Notes: generated by a model not told the origin, from the letters alone. A stretch of DNA of 64,000 nt from Solimonas_A sp052035235 (GCA_052035235.1 JBPOHT010000046.1:1-64000); one strand, 5' to 3'. Positions 53,996 through 63,130 are shown, counted from the stretch's first letter. Numbers and translations are program-made.

Positions 53996-55124
53996 CACCA
54001 CCGCCATGGACGCGCCGGTGCTGTTCCGTGAAGTCGCCGCCGCCAACGGCAAGCGCATCGGCTTCGCCCAGCTCAATGCCGAGAAGTCGCTCAATGCACT
54101 GAGCCTGCCGATGATCCGCCTGCTCGATCCGCAGCTGCAGCGCTGGTCGTCCGATCCCGGCATCGCCTGCGTGGTGCTGCACGGTGCGGGCGAGAAGGCC
54201 TTCTGCGCCGGCGGTGACGTGCGCAGTCTCTACCGCGCGATCCAGGAACACCAGGGCCCGCCGCCGAACCTGGCCAACCTCGCCTTCTTCGATGAGGAAT
54301 ACAGTCTCGACTACCGCATCCACCGCTATCCCAAGCCGATCCTGGTCTGGGGCAGCGGCATCGTCATGGGTGGCGGCCTCGGCCTGATGGCCGGCGCCAG
54401 CCATCGCGTGGTCACCGAGACCTCGCGCGTGGCCATGCCGGAGATCAGCATCGGCCTGTTCCCCGACGTGGGCGGCAGCTGGTTCCTGCGTCGCATGCCG
54501 GGCCGCATGGGGCTGTTCCTAGCGCTGACCGGCGCCTCCATCAACGGCCATGACCTGCTGGTCGCCGGCCTGGGCGACCACTTCGTCCGCAGCGCGGACC
54601 GCGATGAGCTGTTCCAGCAGCTCACCGCCGTGGGCTGGGGCGACGATGCGCAGGCCAACCGCGCCGCGCTGGGCGCGATGCTGGCGGAGTTCTCCGCCCG
54701 TGCCCAGGAGCTGCGGCCGGCGTCGCCGCTGCAGCAGCACGCGCAGGCCATCGAGGCGCTCACCGCGGGTGCCACGCTGGCGGAGGTCCATGCCGCCATA
54801 ACCGGCTATGCCGGCGAAGACGCCTGGCTCAAGCGCGCCGCCGCGACGCTGGCGGCCGGCTCCCCCACCACTGCAGCCCTGGTCTGGGCGCTGCGCGAGC
54901 GCGTGGCCGCAATGAGTCTGGCGGATGTGTTCCGCCTGGAGCTGATCGTGGCGCTGCAGTGCTGCGCGCATCCGGACTTCGCCGAGGGCGTGCGCGCGCT
55001 GCTGATCGACAAGGACAACGCGCCGAAGTGGACGCCCGCGACGCTGGCGGAGGTGACGCCGGAGTGGGTGGACGAGCATTTCAGGGCGCCGTGGACGGAT
55101 AGCGTGGCGTCGGTAGGCGCGTGA
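53988..55124 (+). CDS. 3-hydroxyisobutyryl-CoA hydrolase
   Basis: 378 residues, longer than hydratases, as in the HIBYL-CoA hydrolase family. Crotonase core with NALSLPMIRLLDPQLQRW, HGAGEKAFCAGGDVRSLY, GGGLGLMAGASHRVVTETS and MPEISIGLFPDVGGSWFLRRM, plus a C-terminal ECH_2-type domain (ALQCCAHPDFAEGVRALLIDKD) . It releases 3-hydroxyisobutyrate for mmsB. After it the operon is interrupted by a 194-bp palindromic stretch. Confidence 0.92.
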   Translation: MADTTAMDAPVLFREVAAANGKRIGFAQLNAEKSLNALSLPMIRLLDPQLQRWSSDPGIACVVLHGAGEKAFCAGGDVRSLYRAIQEHQGPPPNLANLAFFDEEYSLDYRIHRYPKPILVWGSGIVMGGGLGLMAGASHRVVTETSRVAMPEISIGLFPDVGGSWFLRRMPGRMGLFLALTGASINGHDLLVAGLGDHFVRSADRDELFQQLTAVGWGDDAQANRAALGAMLAEFSARAQELRPASPLQQHAQAIEALTAGATLAEVHAAITGYAGEDAWLKRAAATLAAGSPTTAALVWALRERVAAMSLADVFRLELIVALQCCAHPDFAEGVRALLIDKDNAPKWTPATLAEVTPEWVDEHFRAPWTDSVASVGA

Positions 55125-55318
55125 CTCATTTCCCTCTCCCGCTGGCGGGAGAGGGTCAGGGTGAGGGTGGAGCAGTGGCGGTTACGCACATTGCCGCCGA
55201 TTGAGGGCTCCACCCTCACCTCGGCAACTGCTCCTGCGTTGCCCTACTTTCGGGCATCCGTGCCCTCACCAGCCCCTCTCCCGCCAGCGGGAGAGGGAGA
55301 CAGGACTTGGAGGAATTC
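55125..55318. repeat. Large nested palindrome between the hydrolase gene and mmsB
   Basis: Two GAGAGGG palindromes (55132-55142/55145-55155 and 55274-55284/55287-55297) bound a pair of 14-bp inverted arms, GGTGAGGGTGGAGC (55160-55173) and GCTCCACCCTCACC (55207-55220). The whole unit is symmetrical and could fold into one extended hairpin. It lies inside the valine operon just before the mmsB ribosome site (GGAGG at about 55309-55313). Related single palindromes are at 14864 and 20971. Confidence 0.8.
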
Positions 55319-56206
55319 ATGACTCAAATCGCATTCATCGGCCTCGGCAACATGGGCGGCCCCATGGCCCTCAACCTGATCAAGGCCGGCCACGCCCTGC
55401 GCGTGTTCGATCTTTCCCCGTCCGCGCTGGAGGCGGCGCGTGCCGCAGGCGCCACGGTCGCCGCCAGCCCGGCGGAAGCCGTCGCGGGCGCGCAGACCGT
55501 GATCTCCATGCTGCCGGCCAGCCAGCACGTCGAGTCGCTGTACCTCGGCGCGGACGGCCTGGGCACCCAGATCGCGCCCGGCACCCTGGTGATCGACTGC
55601 TCCACCATCGCCCCCGCCAGCTCGCGCAAGGTGGCCGAGGCGGCGCGCGCGCGCGGCATCGTCTTCATCGACGCCCCCGTGTCTGGGGGCACTGCAGGCG
55701 CGGCGGCCGGCACGCTGACCTTCATCGTCGGCGGCGATGCCGACGCGCTGGAGCGCGCGCGGCCTTACCTGTCGGCCATGGGCAAGAACATCTTCCATGC
55801 CGGCGGCAGCGGCGCGGGGCAGGTGGCCAAGATCGCCAACAACATGCTGCTGGCGATCCACATGGCGGGCACCGCCGAGGCCCTGGCGTTGGGCGTGGCC
55901 AACGGGCTGGACCCCAAGGTGCTGTCGGAGATCATGGTGAAGAGCTCCGGACGCAACTGGTCGCTGGAGCTGTACAACCCCTGGCCCGGTGTGCAGGAAA
56001 ACGTGCCGGCCTCGCGCGGCTATAGCGGCGGCTTCGGCAGCAGCCTGATGCTCAAGGACCTGGGCTTGGCGGCGGAAGCGTCCATCGCCAGCGGCAGTCC
56101 CGTCCCCCTGGGCGAGCTGGCGCGCAATCTCTACGGCCTGCACAGCGCCTCATCGGGAACGCTGGATTTCTCCAGCATCGTGAATCTCTACCGCAAGGAG
56201 TCGTAG
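55319..56206 (+). CDS. mmsB: 3-hydroxyisobutyrate dehydrogenase
   Basis: 295 residues from the ATG at 55319, after a GGAGGAATTC ribosome site. Beta-hydroxyacid dehydrogenase: Rossmann GLGNMGGPMALNL, DAPVSGGTAGAAAGTLTFIVGG and the catalytic Lys171 in GQVAKIANNMLL. It oxidises 3-hydroxyisobutyrate to methylmalonate semialdehyde, the MmsA substrate, closing the pathway in this operon. Its stop is 9 bp from that of the convergent response regulator, with no terminator between. Confidence 0.95.
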   Translation: MTQIAFIGLGNMGGPMALNLIKAGHALRVFDLSPSALEAARAAGATVAASPAEAVAGAQTVISMLPASQHVESLYLGADGLGTQIAPGTLVIDCSTIAPASSRKVAEAARARGIVFIDAPVSGGTAGAAAGTLTFIVGGDADALERARPYLSAMGKNIFHAGGSGAGQVAKIANNMLLAIHMAGTAEALALGVANGLDPKVLSEIMVKSSGRNWSLELYNPWPGVQENVPASRGYSGGFGSSLMLKDLGLAAEASIASGSPVPLGELARNLYGLHSASSGTLDFSSIVNLYRKES

Positions 56207-56215
56207 GCGACGGCC

Positions 56216-56761
56216 TCAGGGTACCCAGCGCTTGGCCAGCTTGCGCGCCAGCGTGCGGCGATGCATGCCCAGGCGGCGCGCGGTCTCGGAAATGTTGAAG
56301 CCGGTCTCCGCCAGCACCTCGTGGATGCGCTCCATCTCCAGCGTCTTGATGGAGGTGGGGCGCGAGGCCACCGGTGCCTGGGCCTGGGGCTCGGGCGGCT
56401 CGGTGCTGAAGGCGGCCTCGATGTCGTCGGTGTTGGAGGGCTTGACCAGGTAGTTGCAGGCGCCGAGCTTGATCGCCTCCACGGCGGTGGCGATGCTGGC
56501 GAAGCCGGTGAGCACCACGATCATCATTTCCGGATCGTGCTGGTGCAGCAGCTGCACCACGGTAAGCCCGGATTCCTGGCCCAGCTTGAGGTCCACCACG
56601 GCGCGCTCCGGCCTTGCGTCCTTCAGCAGTTCGCGGGCCTCGTCGGCATTGGCCGCATGCAGCACGCGGTAGTCGCGGCGCTCGAAGGAGCGTTTCAGCG
56701 TGCGGGCGAAGGCGGCATCGTCCTCCACGATCAGCATCAGGCGTTCAACCGCGTCGTTCAT
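56216..56761 (-). CDS. RegA/ActR/RoxR-type response regulator
   Basis: 181 residues. Receiver domain with ERLMLIVEDDAAFARTLKRSF, the phospho-accepting Asp in RAVVDLKLGQESGL, VVLTGFASIATAVEAIKLGA and LVKPSN, followed by a proline-rich linker and a Fis-type helix-turn-helix NISETARRLGMHRRTLARKLAKR. This is the compact RegA/PrrA/RoxR form. It overlaps the kinase gene by 17 bp. In RegBA/RoxSR systems the regulator controls terminal oxidases with oxygen and redox state; a quinol oxidase operon lies directly upstream. Confidence 0.93.
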   Translation of the reverse strand: MNDAVERLMLIVEDDAAFARTLKRSFERRDYRVLHAANADEARELLKDARPERAVVDLKLGQESGLTVVQLLHQHDPEMMIVVLTGFASIATAVEAIKLGACNYLVKPSNTDDIEAAFSTEPPEPQAQAPVASRPTSIKTLEMERIHEVLAETGFNISETARRLGMHRRTLARKLAKRWVP

Positions 56762-58082
56762 CGTCCTCTCCGATCGCCAGGGCGGACAGCGGCAGCTGCA
56801 GGCACACGCGGGCGCCGCCTTCCGGCCGGTTCTCCGCGGTTACCTGGCCGCCCAGCTTGCGCAGCACGTTCATCACCAGGAACAAGCCCAATCCACCGCC
56901 GGGGCGGCCCTTGCTCGACTGGTAGGGCTTGCCGATCTTCTCCAGCATTTCCGGCGCGAAGCCGGGGCCACGGTCCTGCACGGTCAGCGTCAGAAGGCCG
57001 CCGGCGCAGCCGGCGCTGAGACCGACCCAGGCCGGCGAAGCGTCGGCGGCATTGTCGAGCACGTTGCAGATCACCTGCTTGAGCGCCGAGTCCGAGATCA
57101 CCGGCTCCTTCATCCAGGTGTGGGGCGTGCTGTCGTCGATGCGGTACTCCAGGCTCACCGAGGGCCGCGTGTTGCACCACTCGCCGACCAGTTCGTCGAG
57201 GAAGCTGCCGGCGGTGGTCACGGCCAGGGCGCCGCCGCGGGCCTCGCCGGCCGACATCAGGATGCCGGTGACGATGGATTTGCAGCGCCGTATTTCGCCC
57301 TCCATGTCGACGATCTCCTGCAGCAACTCAGGGTCGTCGCGGAACTGCGGCATGCGCTTCCAGTCGCCAAGGATCACCGACACTGTGGCCAGCGGCGTGC
57401 CCAGCTCGTGGGCGGCGCCCGAGGCCAGCAGGCCCATGCGCACGATGTGGTCCTCTTCCGCCGCCTGCTGGCGCAGGCCGGCCAGGCGGGCATCGCGCCG
57501 GCGCAGGTTGGCGTTGATGCGTGTCATGAAGAGCACCATCAGCGCCACGTCGAGCACGAAGCAGACCAGCATGCCGAGGACGTGCAGCTCGAACAGCGCC
57601 TCGTGGCTGGGCATCTGCAGGGGCAGGTACCAGCGGGTGAGCCCGGCGAAGCACAGGCTGGTGACGCCCAGCAGCAGCCAGGCCGACCAGGTCTCCAGCA
57701 GCACGGCGCCCAGGGCTACCTGCAGCAGGTAGAGGAACACGAAGGGGTTGGTGGCGCCGCCGCTGTAGTAGAGCAGGGCGGTGAGTGCGGCCACGTCCAG
57801 CAGCAGGCCTGCCAGCAGGTCGCCGTTGCGCACCTCGCCGAACTGCCGCGGGCGCAGCAGGCTGAACAGGTTGAGCAGGATCAGGCAGCCCACCACCGCG
57901 AACATCTCCTGCAGCGGCAGCGGGATGCCGAACAGGGAGGTGGTCAGCGCGATGGTCAGCACCTGGCCGAACACCGCCATCCAGCGCAGCTGGATCAGCT
58001 GCATCAGGTTCTGTTGTCCCGCCGTCTGGCCCATGGAGGCGAGCAGCGAGAGATTGCGGGCGGTGGACTGGATCAGCGACAT
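56745..58082 (-). CDS. RegB/ActS/RoxS-type redox sensor histidine kinase
   Basis: 445 residues from the ATG at 58082; an ATG 16 codons upstream is in frame. Six membrane helices carry the quinone-binding GGxxNPF motif as SGGATNPFVFLYLL near 107. The catalytic core has the phospho-acceptor His in AHELGTPLATVSVILG near 224, a redox-box Cys in EIRRCKSIVTG near 265, and HATPase motifs NVLDNAADAS, DRGPGFAPEMLE and GGGLGLFLV. These are the RegB/PrrB/RoxS hallmarks. Overlaps the regulator gene downstream; SURF1 upstream ends 27 bp away. Confidence 0.93.
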   Translation of the reverse strand: MSLIQSTARNLSLLASMGQTAGQQNLMQLIQLRWMAVFGQVLTIALTTSLFGIPLPLQEMFAVVGCLILLNLFSLLRPRQFGEVRNGDLLAGLLLDVAALTALLYYSGGATNPFVFLYLLQVALGAVLLETWSAWLLLGVTSLCFAGLTRWYLPLQMPSHEALFELHVLGMLVCFVLDVALMVLFMTRINANLRRRDARLAGLRQQAAEEDHIVRMGLLASGAAHELGTPLATVSVILGDWKRMPQFRDDPELLQEIVDMEGEIRRCKSIVTGILMSAGEARGGALAVTTAGSFLDELVGEWCNTRPSVSLEYRIDDSTPHTWMKEPVISDSALKQVICNVLDNAADASPAWVGLSAGCAGGLLTLTVQDRGPGFAPEMLEKIGKPYQSSKGRPGGGLGLFLVMNVLRKLGGQVTAENRPEGGARVCLQLPLSALAIGEDDERRG

Positions 58083-58108
58083 GGGCGTGATCCTACCGCG
58101 GGCCGGGT

Positions 58109-58849
58109 CTATCTGCGTCTCAGCCGCCATTCGCGCCGGCCCACCATGCCCAGGCCCCCGGCCACCATCAGCGCCAGGCCGTACCAGGTCAGGGCATAGA
58201 CCAGGTGGCTGTTGTGGAAGCTCACCACGGTCAGGCCGCCGACCGGGCCGTCTTCCACCGTGGCGGCGGCGTCGATGAAGTAGGGCGCGACCTGGCCGGC
58301 CGGCAGGCCGCGCGCGGCGGCGATGGCGGCCACGTCGCGCGAATGCCAGCGGTCGGCGGCGGGATCGTTGTGGCGCAGGAAGCCACCTTCCGGCTCGGTC
58401 AGGCGCAGCAGGCCTTCGACCCGTTGCATCCCGGCAAGCTGTCCGGCGGCACGGCTGGCGGGGTCGCGCCGCTCGGGTGGCACGAAGCCGCGGTTGATCA
58501 GCACCAGGGTGTTATCGGCCTGCTGCAGCGGGGTCATCACCCAGCAGCCGGCACCGAGCTTCGTGGCGGCCTGGGTGCAGGCCTCGCGGTCATGCAGGAA
58601 TTCGCCTTCGACGACGACGCGGCGGTATTCGTCGTCCTTGCCGATGGCACTCCAGACGCTGGGGCCGGGCGCCGGCGTGGCGACGGCCTGCAGGCGCTGT
58701 TCCACCCGTTCGATCAGGTCCAGCTTCCAGGCGCGGCGCTGCACCTGCCAACTGCCGAGCCAGACCAGCCCGGCGATCAGCGCCAGGCCGACGATCCCCA
58801 GCAGCGCGAGGCTGATGATGGAACGCGGCCTGGCGCCTTCGTTCGTCAC
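58109..58849 (-). CDS. SURF1-family oxidase assembly factor
   Basis: 246 residues from a GTG at 58849 that overlaps the TGA of the subunit IV gene (GTGA), a coupled start. Two membrane helices at the ends flank the SURF1 domain: LGSWQVQRRAWKLDLIERV, VEGEFLHDREA, VLINRGFVPPERRDP and YGLALMVAGGLG. SURF1 helps insert haem a in terminal oxidases. It takes the place where cyoE (haem O synthase) follows cyoD in E. coli; no cyoE is in this window. Confidence 0.9.
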   Translation of the reverse strand: MTNEGARPRSIISLALLGIVGLALIAGLVWLGSWQVQRRAWKLDLIERVEQRLQAVATPAPGPSVWSAIGKDDEYRRVVVEGEFLHDREACTQAATKLGAGCWVMTPLQQADNTLVLINRGFVPPERRDPASRAAGQLAGMQRVEGLLRLTEPEGGFLRHNDPAADRWHSRDVAAIAAARGLPAGQVAPYFIDAAATVEDGPVGGLTVVSFHNSHLVYALTWYGLALMVAGGLGMVGRREWRLRRR

Positions 58850-59247
58850 GGAGCGTTGCGCATCTCGTGCGCCGAGACCGGCATCATGTTTTCGTTCATG
58901 TTGAACATGACCCACAGCGAGCCGGCGAGGGTGATCACCACCAGCACCAGCGTGAAGATCATGGCCAGCATGTTCCAGCCGCCCTCGGAGCTGGTATTCA
59001 TGTGCAGGAAGTAGATCATGTGCACCAGGATCTGCACGACCGCGAAGCCCATGATGATGAACACCGTGGCCTGCTTGCTGGGCAGCACGTCACCCATCAC
59101 CAGCCAGAACGGGATCGCCGTCAGGATCACCGACAGGATGAATCCCGTCACGTAGCCCTTGAACGTGCCGTGGGCCTCGCCCTCGGGGTGGTGGTGGCTG
59201 TGGACGTGGCGCTGGTCGTAGGCCTGCTCGGTATCGGCGTTGCTCAT
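58846..59247 (-). CDS. cyoD: Quinol oxidase subunit IV
   Basis: 133 residues. Three membrane helices (FILSVILTAIPFWLVM, ATVFIIMGFAVVQILVHMIYFLHM, MLAMIFTLVLVVITLAGSLWVM) in the CyoD pattern, with a His-rich N-terminus (HVHSHHHPEGEAHG). The start overlaps the cyoC stop by 4 bp and the stop overlaps the SURF1 start. CyoD supports assembly of the copper site in subunit I. Confidence 0.95.
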   Translation of the reverse strand: MSNADTEQAYDQRHVHSHHHPEGEAHGTFKGYVTGFILSVILTAIPFWLVMGDVLPSKQATVFIIMGFAVVQILVHMIYFLHMNTSSEGGWNMLAMIFTLVLVVITLAGSLWVMFNMNENMMPVSAHEMRNAP

Positions 59248-59867
59248 CGCAGCACTCCCATCAGGTAGACGAAGGTGAAGACGCCGATCCAGATGACGTC
59301 GAGGAAATGCCAGAACAGGCTCAGGCAGGCCAGGCGCCGGCGGTTGGGCTCGGTCAGGCCCATCTTGCGCACCTGGATCATCAGCACCACCAGCCAGACG
59401 ATGCCGAAGCTGACGTGCAGGCCGTGCGTGCCCACCAGCGCGAAGAACGCCGACAGGAAGGCGCTGCGCTGCGGGCCCGCGCCCTCGTGGATGAGGTGTG
59501 CGAACTCGTAGATTTCCAGGCCGACGAAGGCCAGGCCGAACAGGCCGGTGACGGCCAGCCAGCCCAGTACGGCGTTCTGGCGGCCGCGCGCCATCTCCAG
59601 CATGGCGAAGCCGTAGGTGATCGACGACAGCAGCAGCATGGCGGTGTTGACCGCCACCAGGACGAGGTCGAACAGGTCCTTGGGGCCCGGGCCGGCGGCG
59701 TAGTTGGCACCCACCACGCCGTACATGGCGAACAGCACGGCGAAGATGAGGCAGTCGCTCATCAGGTACAGCCAGAAGCCCAGCATCGTCCCGTTCTGCG
59801 GGTGATGCTCGCCGGTGTCGTAGAAGCTGTCCGGCGGGAACGTGGTTTCAGCGGTGTGTGCGCTCAT
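59244..59867 (-). CDS. cyoC: Quinol oxidase subunit III
   Basis: 207 residues, five membrane helices. Signatures: GFWLYLMSDCLIFAVLFAMY, SITYGFAMLEMARG, HEGAGPQRSAFLSAFFALVGTHGLHVSFGIVWL and LFWHFLDVIWIGVFTFVYLMG. Separated by 3 bp from cyoB. Non-catalytic subunit of the haem-copper oxidase. Confidence 0.96.
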   Translation of the reverse strand: MSAHTAETTFPPDSFYDTGEHHPQNGTMLGFWLYLMSDCLIFAVLFAMYGVVGANYAAGPGPKDLFDLVLVAVNTAMLLLSSITYGFAMLEMARGRQNAVLGWLAVTGLFGLAFVGLEIYEFAHLIHEGAGPQRSAFLSAFFALVGTHGLHVSFGIVWLVVLMIQVRKMGLTEPNRRRLACLSLFWHFLDVIWIGVFTFVYLMGVLR

Positions 59868-59870
59868 GGA

Positions 59871-61886
59871 TCAGGCTCCCGCCTTTTGCAGCGCCGAAAG
59901 CTTGCGCGTGCGCTGGTCTTCGACCGAGGTCACCTCATCGGCATGGATGTGGTAGTCGCGGTCGTAGTTGAAGGTGTGGAGGATGGTGGTGGCGATCAGC
60001 CCGAAGAACGACGCCGCGGCCAGCCACCAGATCTGCCAGATCAGCGCGAAGCCGCAGAGCATGCTGATGCCGGCCAGCACGATGCCCGCCGACGTGTTGC
60101 GCGGCATGTGGATATCCACGAAGCCGCTGGTCGGGCGCTGGTGGCCGCGGCGCTTCATGTCGTACCAGGCATCCTGGTCGTGCACGCGCGGGGTGAAGGC
60201 GAAGTTGTAGGCCGGCGGCGGCGAGGAGGTGGCCCACTCCAGGGTGCGGCCGTTCCAGGGGTCGCCGGTCTCGTCGCGCAGGCTGTCGCGGCGGCGGATG
60301 CTGACGAAGATCTGCACCAGGAAGGCCAGGATGCCGATGCCGATCAGCACCGCGCCCACCGCGGCGATCTGGAACCAGATCTGCAGGCTCATGTCCTCGA
60401 AGTGACTGACGCGGCGCGTCACGCCCATCAGGCCCAGCACGTAGAGCGGTGCGAAGGCCACCCAGAAGCCGACCAGCCAGAACCAGAACGAGACCTTGCC
60501 CCAGAACTCGTCCAGCTTGAAGCCGGCCACCTTGGGGAACCAGTAGTTGATGCCGGCGAACACGCCGAACACCACGCCGCCGATGATCACGTTATGGAAG
60601 TGTGCGATCAGGAACAGGCTGTTGTGCAGCACGAAGTCGGCCGGGGGCACCGCCAGCAGCACGCCGGTCATGCCACCGATGACGAAGGTGAACATGAAGC
60701 CCATGGTCCACAGCATCGGCACGTCGAACTTGATGCGGCCGCGGTACATGGTGAACAGCCAGTTGAACATCTTCGCGCCCGTGGGGATCGAGATGATCAT
60801 GGTGGTGATGCCGAAGAACGAATTGACGCTGGCGCCCGAGCCCATGGTGAAGAAGTGGTGCAGCCACACCAGGTACGACAGGATCGTGATCACCACGGTG
60901 GCGTAGACCATCGAGGTGTAGCCGAACAGGCGTTTGCCGCTGAAGGTGGAGACCACTTCCGAGAACACGCCGAACAGCGGCAGGATCAGGATGTAGACCT
61001 CCGGGTGGCCCCAGATCCAGATCAGGTTCACGTACATCATGGCGTTGCCGCCGAAGTCGTTGGTGAAGAAGTTGGTGCCGACGTAGCGATCCAGCGACAG
61101 CAGGCCCAGCACCGCGGTCAGCACCGGAAAGGCCGCCACGATCAGCACGTTGGTGCACAGCGCCGTCCAGGTGAACACCGGCATCTTCATCAGCGTCATG
61201 CCGGGCGCGCGCATCTTGACGATGGTCACCAGCAGGTTGACGCCGGACAGCAAGGTTCCGACGCCGGCTATCTGTAGCGCCCATATGTAGTAGTCGACGC
61301 CTACTGTGGGGCTATAGTCGATGCCCGACAGCGGCGGGTAGGCCAGCCAGCCGGTCTGCGCGAACTCACCGACGAACAGCGACATCATCACGAGGATGGC
61401 GCCGGCGGTAGTCATCCAGAAGCTGAAGTTGTTCAGGAAGGGGAAGGCCACGTCGCGCGCGCCGATCTGCAGCGGCACCACGTAGTTCATCAGGCCGGTG
61501 ACGAAGGGCATGGCCACGAAAAAGATCATGATCACGCCGTGGGCGGTGAAGATCTGGTCGTAGTGATGCGGCGGCAGGTAGCCCATCGAGTCGCCGAAGG
61601 CGAAGGCCTGCTGGGCGCGCATCATGATGGCGTCGGCAAAGCCGCGCAGCAGCATGACGATACCCAGGATCATGTACATCACGCCGATCTTCTTGTGGTC
61701 GATGCTGCAGAACCAGTCGTTCCACAGCGTGCCCCAGGCGCGCTTCCTGGTGATGTAGGCCAGCAGGGACATGCCCAGGATCGCCGTGGCCATGAAGGTC
61801 CCGACCAGGATCGGATCGTGGTAGGGGATGGCCTCCAGCGAGAGCCGGCCGAACAGCGTCTGCATCAGTTCCGAACGTTCTTGCAT
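59871..61886 (-). CDS. cyoB: Quinol oxidase subunit I (haem-copper)
   Basis: 671 residues, about 14-15 membrane helices. The haem-copper core has HGVIMIFFVAMPF, WGHPEVYILILPLFGVFSEV (CuB His and crosslinked Tyr), HHFFTMGSGASVNSFFGI (two more CuB His) and HFHNVIIGG (haem ligands). It pumps protons while reducing O2 with quinol electrons. The first ATG (61886) is used here; an ATG seven codons later is possible. cyoA ends 15 bp upstream. Confidence 0.97.
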   Translation of the reverse strand: MQERSELMQTLFGRLSLEAIPYHDPILVGTFMATAILGMSLLAYITRKRAWGTLWNDWFCSIDHKKIGVMYMILGIVMLLRGFADAIMMRAQQAFAFGDSMGYLPPHHYDQIFTAHGVIMIFFVAMPFVTGLMNYVVPLQIGARDVAFPFLNNFSFWMTTAGAILVMMSLFVGEFAQTGWLAYPPLSGIDYSPTVGVDYYIWALQIAGVGTLLSGVNLLVTIVKMRAPGMTLMKMPVFTWTALCTNVLIVAAFPVLTAVLGLLSLDRYVGTNFFTNDFGGNAMMYVNLIWIWGHPEVYILILPLFGVFSEVVSTFSGKRLFGYTSMVYATVVITILSYLVWLHHFFTMGSGASVNSFFGITTMIISIPTGAKMFNWLFTMYRGRIKFDVPMLWTMGFMFTFVIGGMTGVLLAVPPADFVLHNSLFLIAHFHNVIIGGVVFGVFAGINYWFPKVAGFKLDEFWGKVSFWFWLVGFWVAFAPLYVLGLMGVTRRVSHFEDMSLQIWFQIAAVGAVLIGIGILAFLVQIFVSIRRRDSLRDETGDPWNGRTLEWATSSPPPAYNFAFTPRVHDQDAWYDMKRRGHQRPTSGFVDIHMPRNTSAGIVLAGISMLCGFALIWQIWWLAAASFFGLIATTILHTFNYDRDYHIHADEVTSVEDQRTRKLSALQKAGA

Positions 61887-61901
61887 GTCAGTTCTCAGGG
61901 C

Positions 61902-62978
61902 CTAGCGCAGCAGGCCGTACATCGGGGCATCGGCGGTGGGCGAGATCATGATCTCGGGCCCCACCTGGCACAGCGACAGCACGAAGGCCTCGGCCTGCGC
62001 ACGGCTTACCTGCGTGCGCGGGCGGTCATAGGACAGGCGCGAGACGTTGTAGACGCCGGCCAGGCCCAGGCCACCGCGGGCGTCGATCGCCATCATGTCG
62101 CGCATGCACATCTTGTTGGGGTCCACGCAGAGGTTGACCACGGCGTCGAACAGGCCGGCCATGGTCGTGCCGTAGTGGCGCACCGGCACGCGCTCGCTGG
62201 GCTGGTCCAGGCGCTGGTATTCCTCGCGGTTCAGCGGGTCCTTGGCTTCCCGGACCTTGGCTACCCAGCCGTCGAAGTCGGCGCCGCTCATGCCGGCGAA
62301 GCGGAAGCGCATGTGCGAGAAGCCGTGGCCGCTGTAGTTGGCCGAGAAGCCTTCGTAGTCGCCGGCCTTGTTGATGACGGCGTGCAGCTTGGTCTCCATG
62401 GCCGGCATGGCGTAGATCTGGCCGGCCAGGGCGGGAATGAAGAAGGAGTTCATCACCGTGGATGCGGTGATGCTGAACTCGATGGGAACATCCAGCGGCG
62501 CCGCCATCTCGTTGACGCTGGCGATGCCGTAGTCGGGATAGATGAACAGCCACTTCCAGTCCATGGCCACCACCTGCACCTTCAGCGGCTTCATGTCGGC
62601 CGTTACGGCGCGCTGGGCGTCGATGCGGTCCAGCGGGCGGAAGGGGTCCAGGGTGTGGGTCGCGATCCAGGTCACCGCGCCCAGCGCGATGATGATCAGC
62701 AGCGGCGCCGACCAGATCACCAGCTCGAGCTGGGTCGAGTGGTGCCATTCGGGGTCATAAGTTGCTTCCTTGTTCGACTGGCGGTAGCGCCAGGCGAAAA
62801 GCGCGGTCAGGGCCATGACCGGCAGCACGATCAGCAGCATCAGGACCGTGGACACCACGATCAGGTCGCGCTGCTGCATGGCGATATCGCCCGACGGGCG
62901 CAGCACCACCCAATCGCAGCCGGCCAGCAGAAAGACCAGCGGGAACAACAGCATGCAGCGAGCAATTCTGGCAGCCAT
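61902..62978 (-). CDS. cyoA: Quinol oxidase subunit II
   Basis: 358 residues. The N-terminus is a lipoprotein signal (LLFPLVFLLAGCDWVVL). Two membrane helices and a periplasmic cupredoxin domain with WKWLFIYPDYGIASVNEMAAP and GFSHMRFRFAGMS follow, without the CuA ligand set, as in quinol oxidases. It starts the cyoABCD-SURF1-RegB/RegA run. The long C-terminal part after the cupredoxin domain is typical of CyoA. Confidence 0.96.
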   Translation of the reverse strand: MAARIARCMLLFPLVFLLAGCDWVVLRPSGDIAMQQRDLIVVSTVLMLLIVLPVMALTALFAWRYRQSNKEATYDPEWHHSTQLELVIWSAPLLIIIALGAVTWIATHTLDPFRPLDRIDAQRAVTADMKPLKVQVVAMDWKWLFIYPDYGIASVNEMAAPLDVPIEFSITASTVMNSFFIPALAGQIYAMPAMETKLHAVINKAGDYEGFSANYSGHGFSHMRFRFAGMSGADFDGWVAKVREAKDPLNREEYQRLDQPSERVPVRHYGTTMAGLFDAVVNLCVDPNKMCMRDMMAIDARGGLGLAGVYNVSRLSYDRPRTQVSRAQAEAFVLSLCQVGPEIMISPTADAPMYGLLR

Positions 62979-63130
62979 GGCGTATCTTTCGGTGTTACCG
63001 GATGACCCACTTTAAGCAGCCGGACCGGCACCCGCGATTGGACGTTTTGTCCTATGTCGCGCGCACCCCGGACCATGCGATGGTTATGCACCAGATGGGA
63101 TAATCCCTCAACCTTTTGACCGAGAGCAGG

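Noticed and set aside
59307..61277. Long plus-strand open frame antisense to cyoB
   Set aside because: Low-complexity His/Gln/Asp-rich translation with no domain; cyoB motifs fix the real strand.
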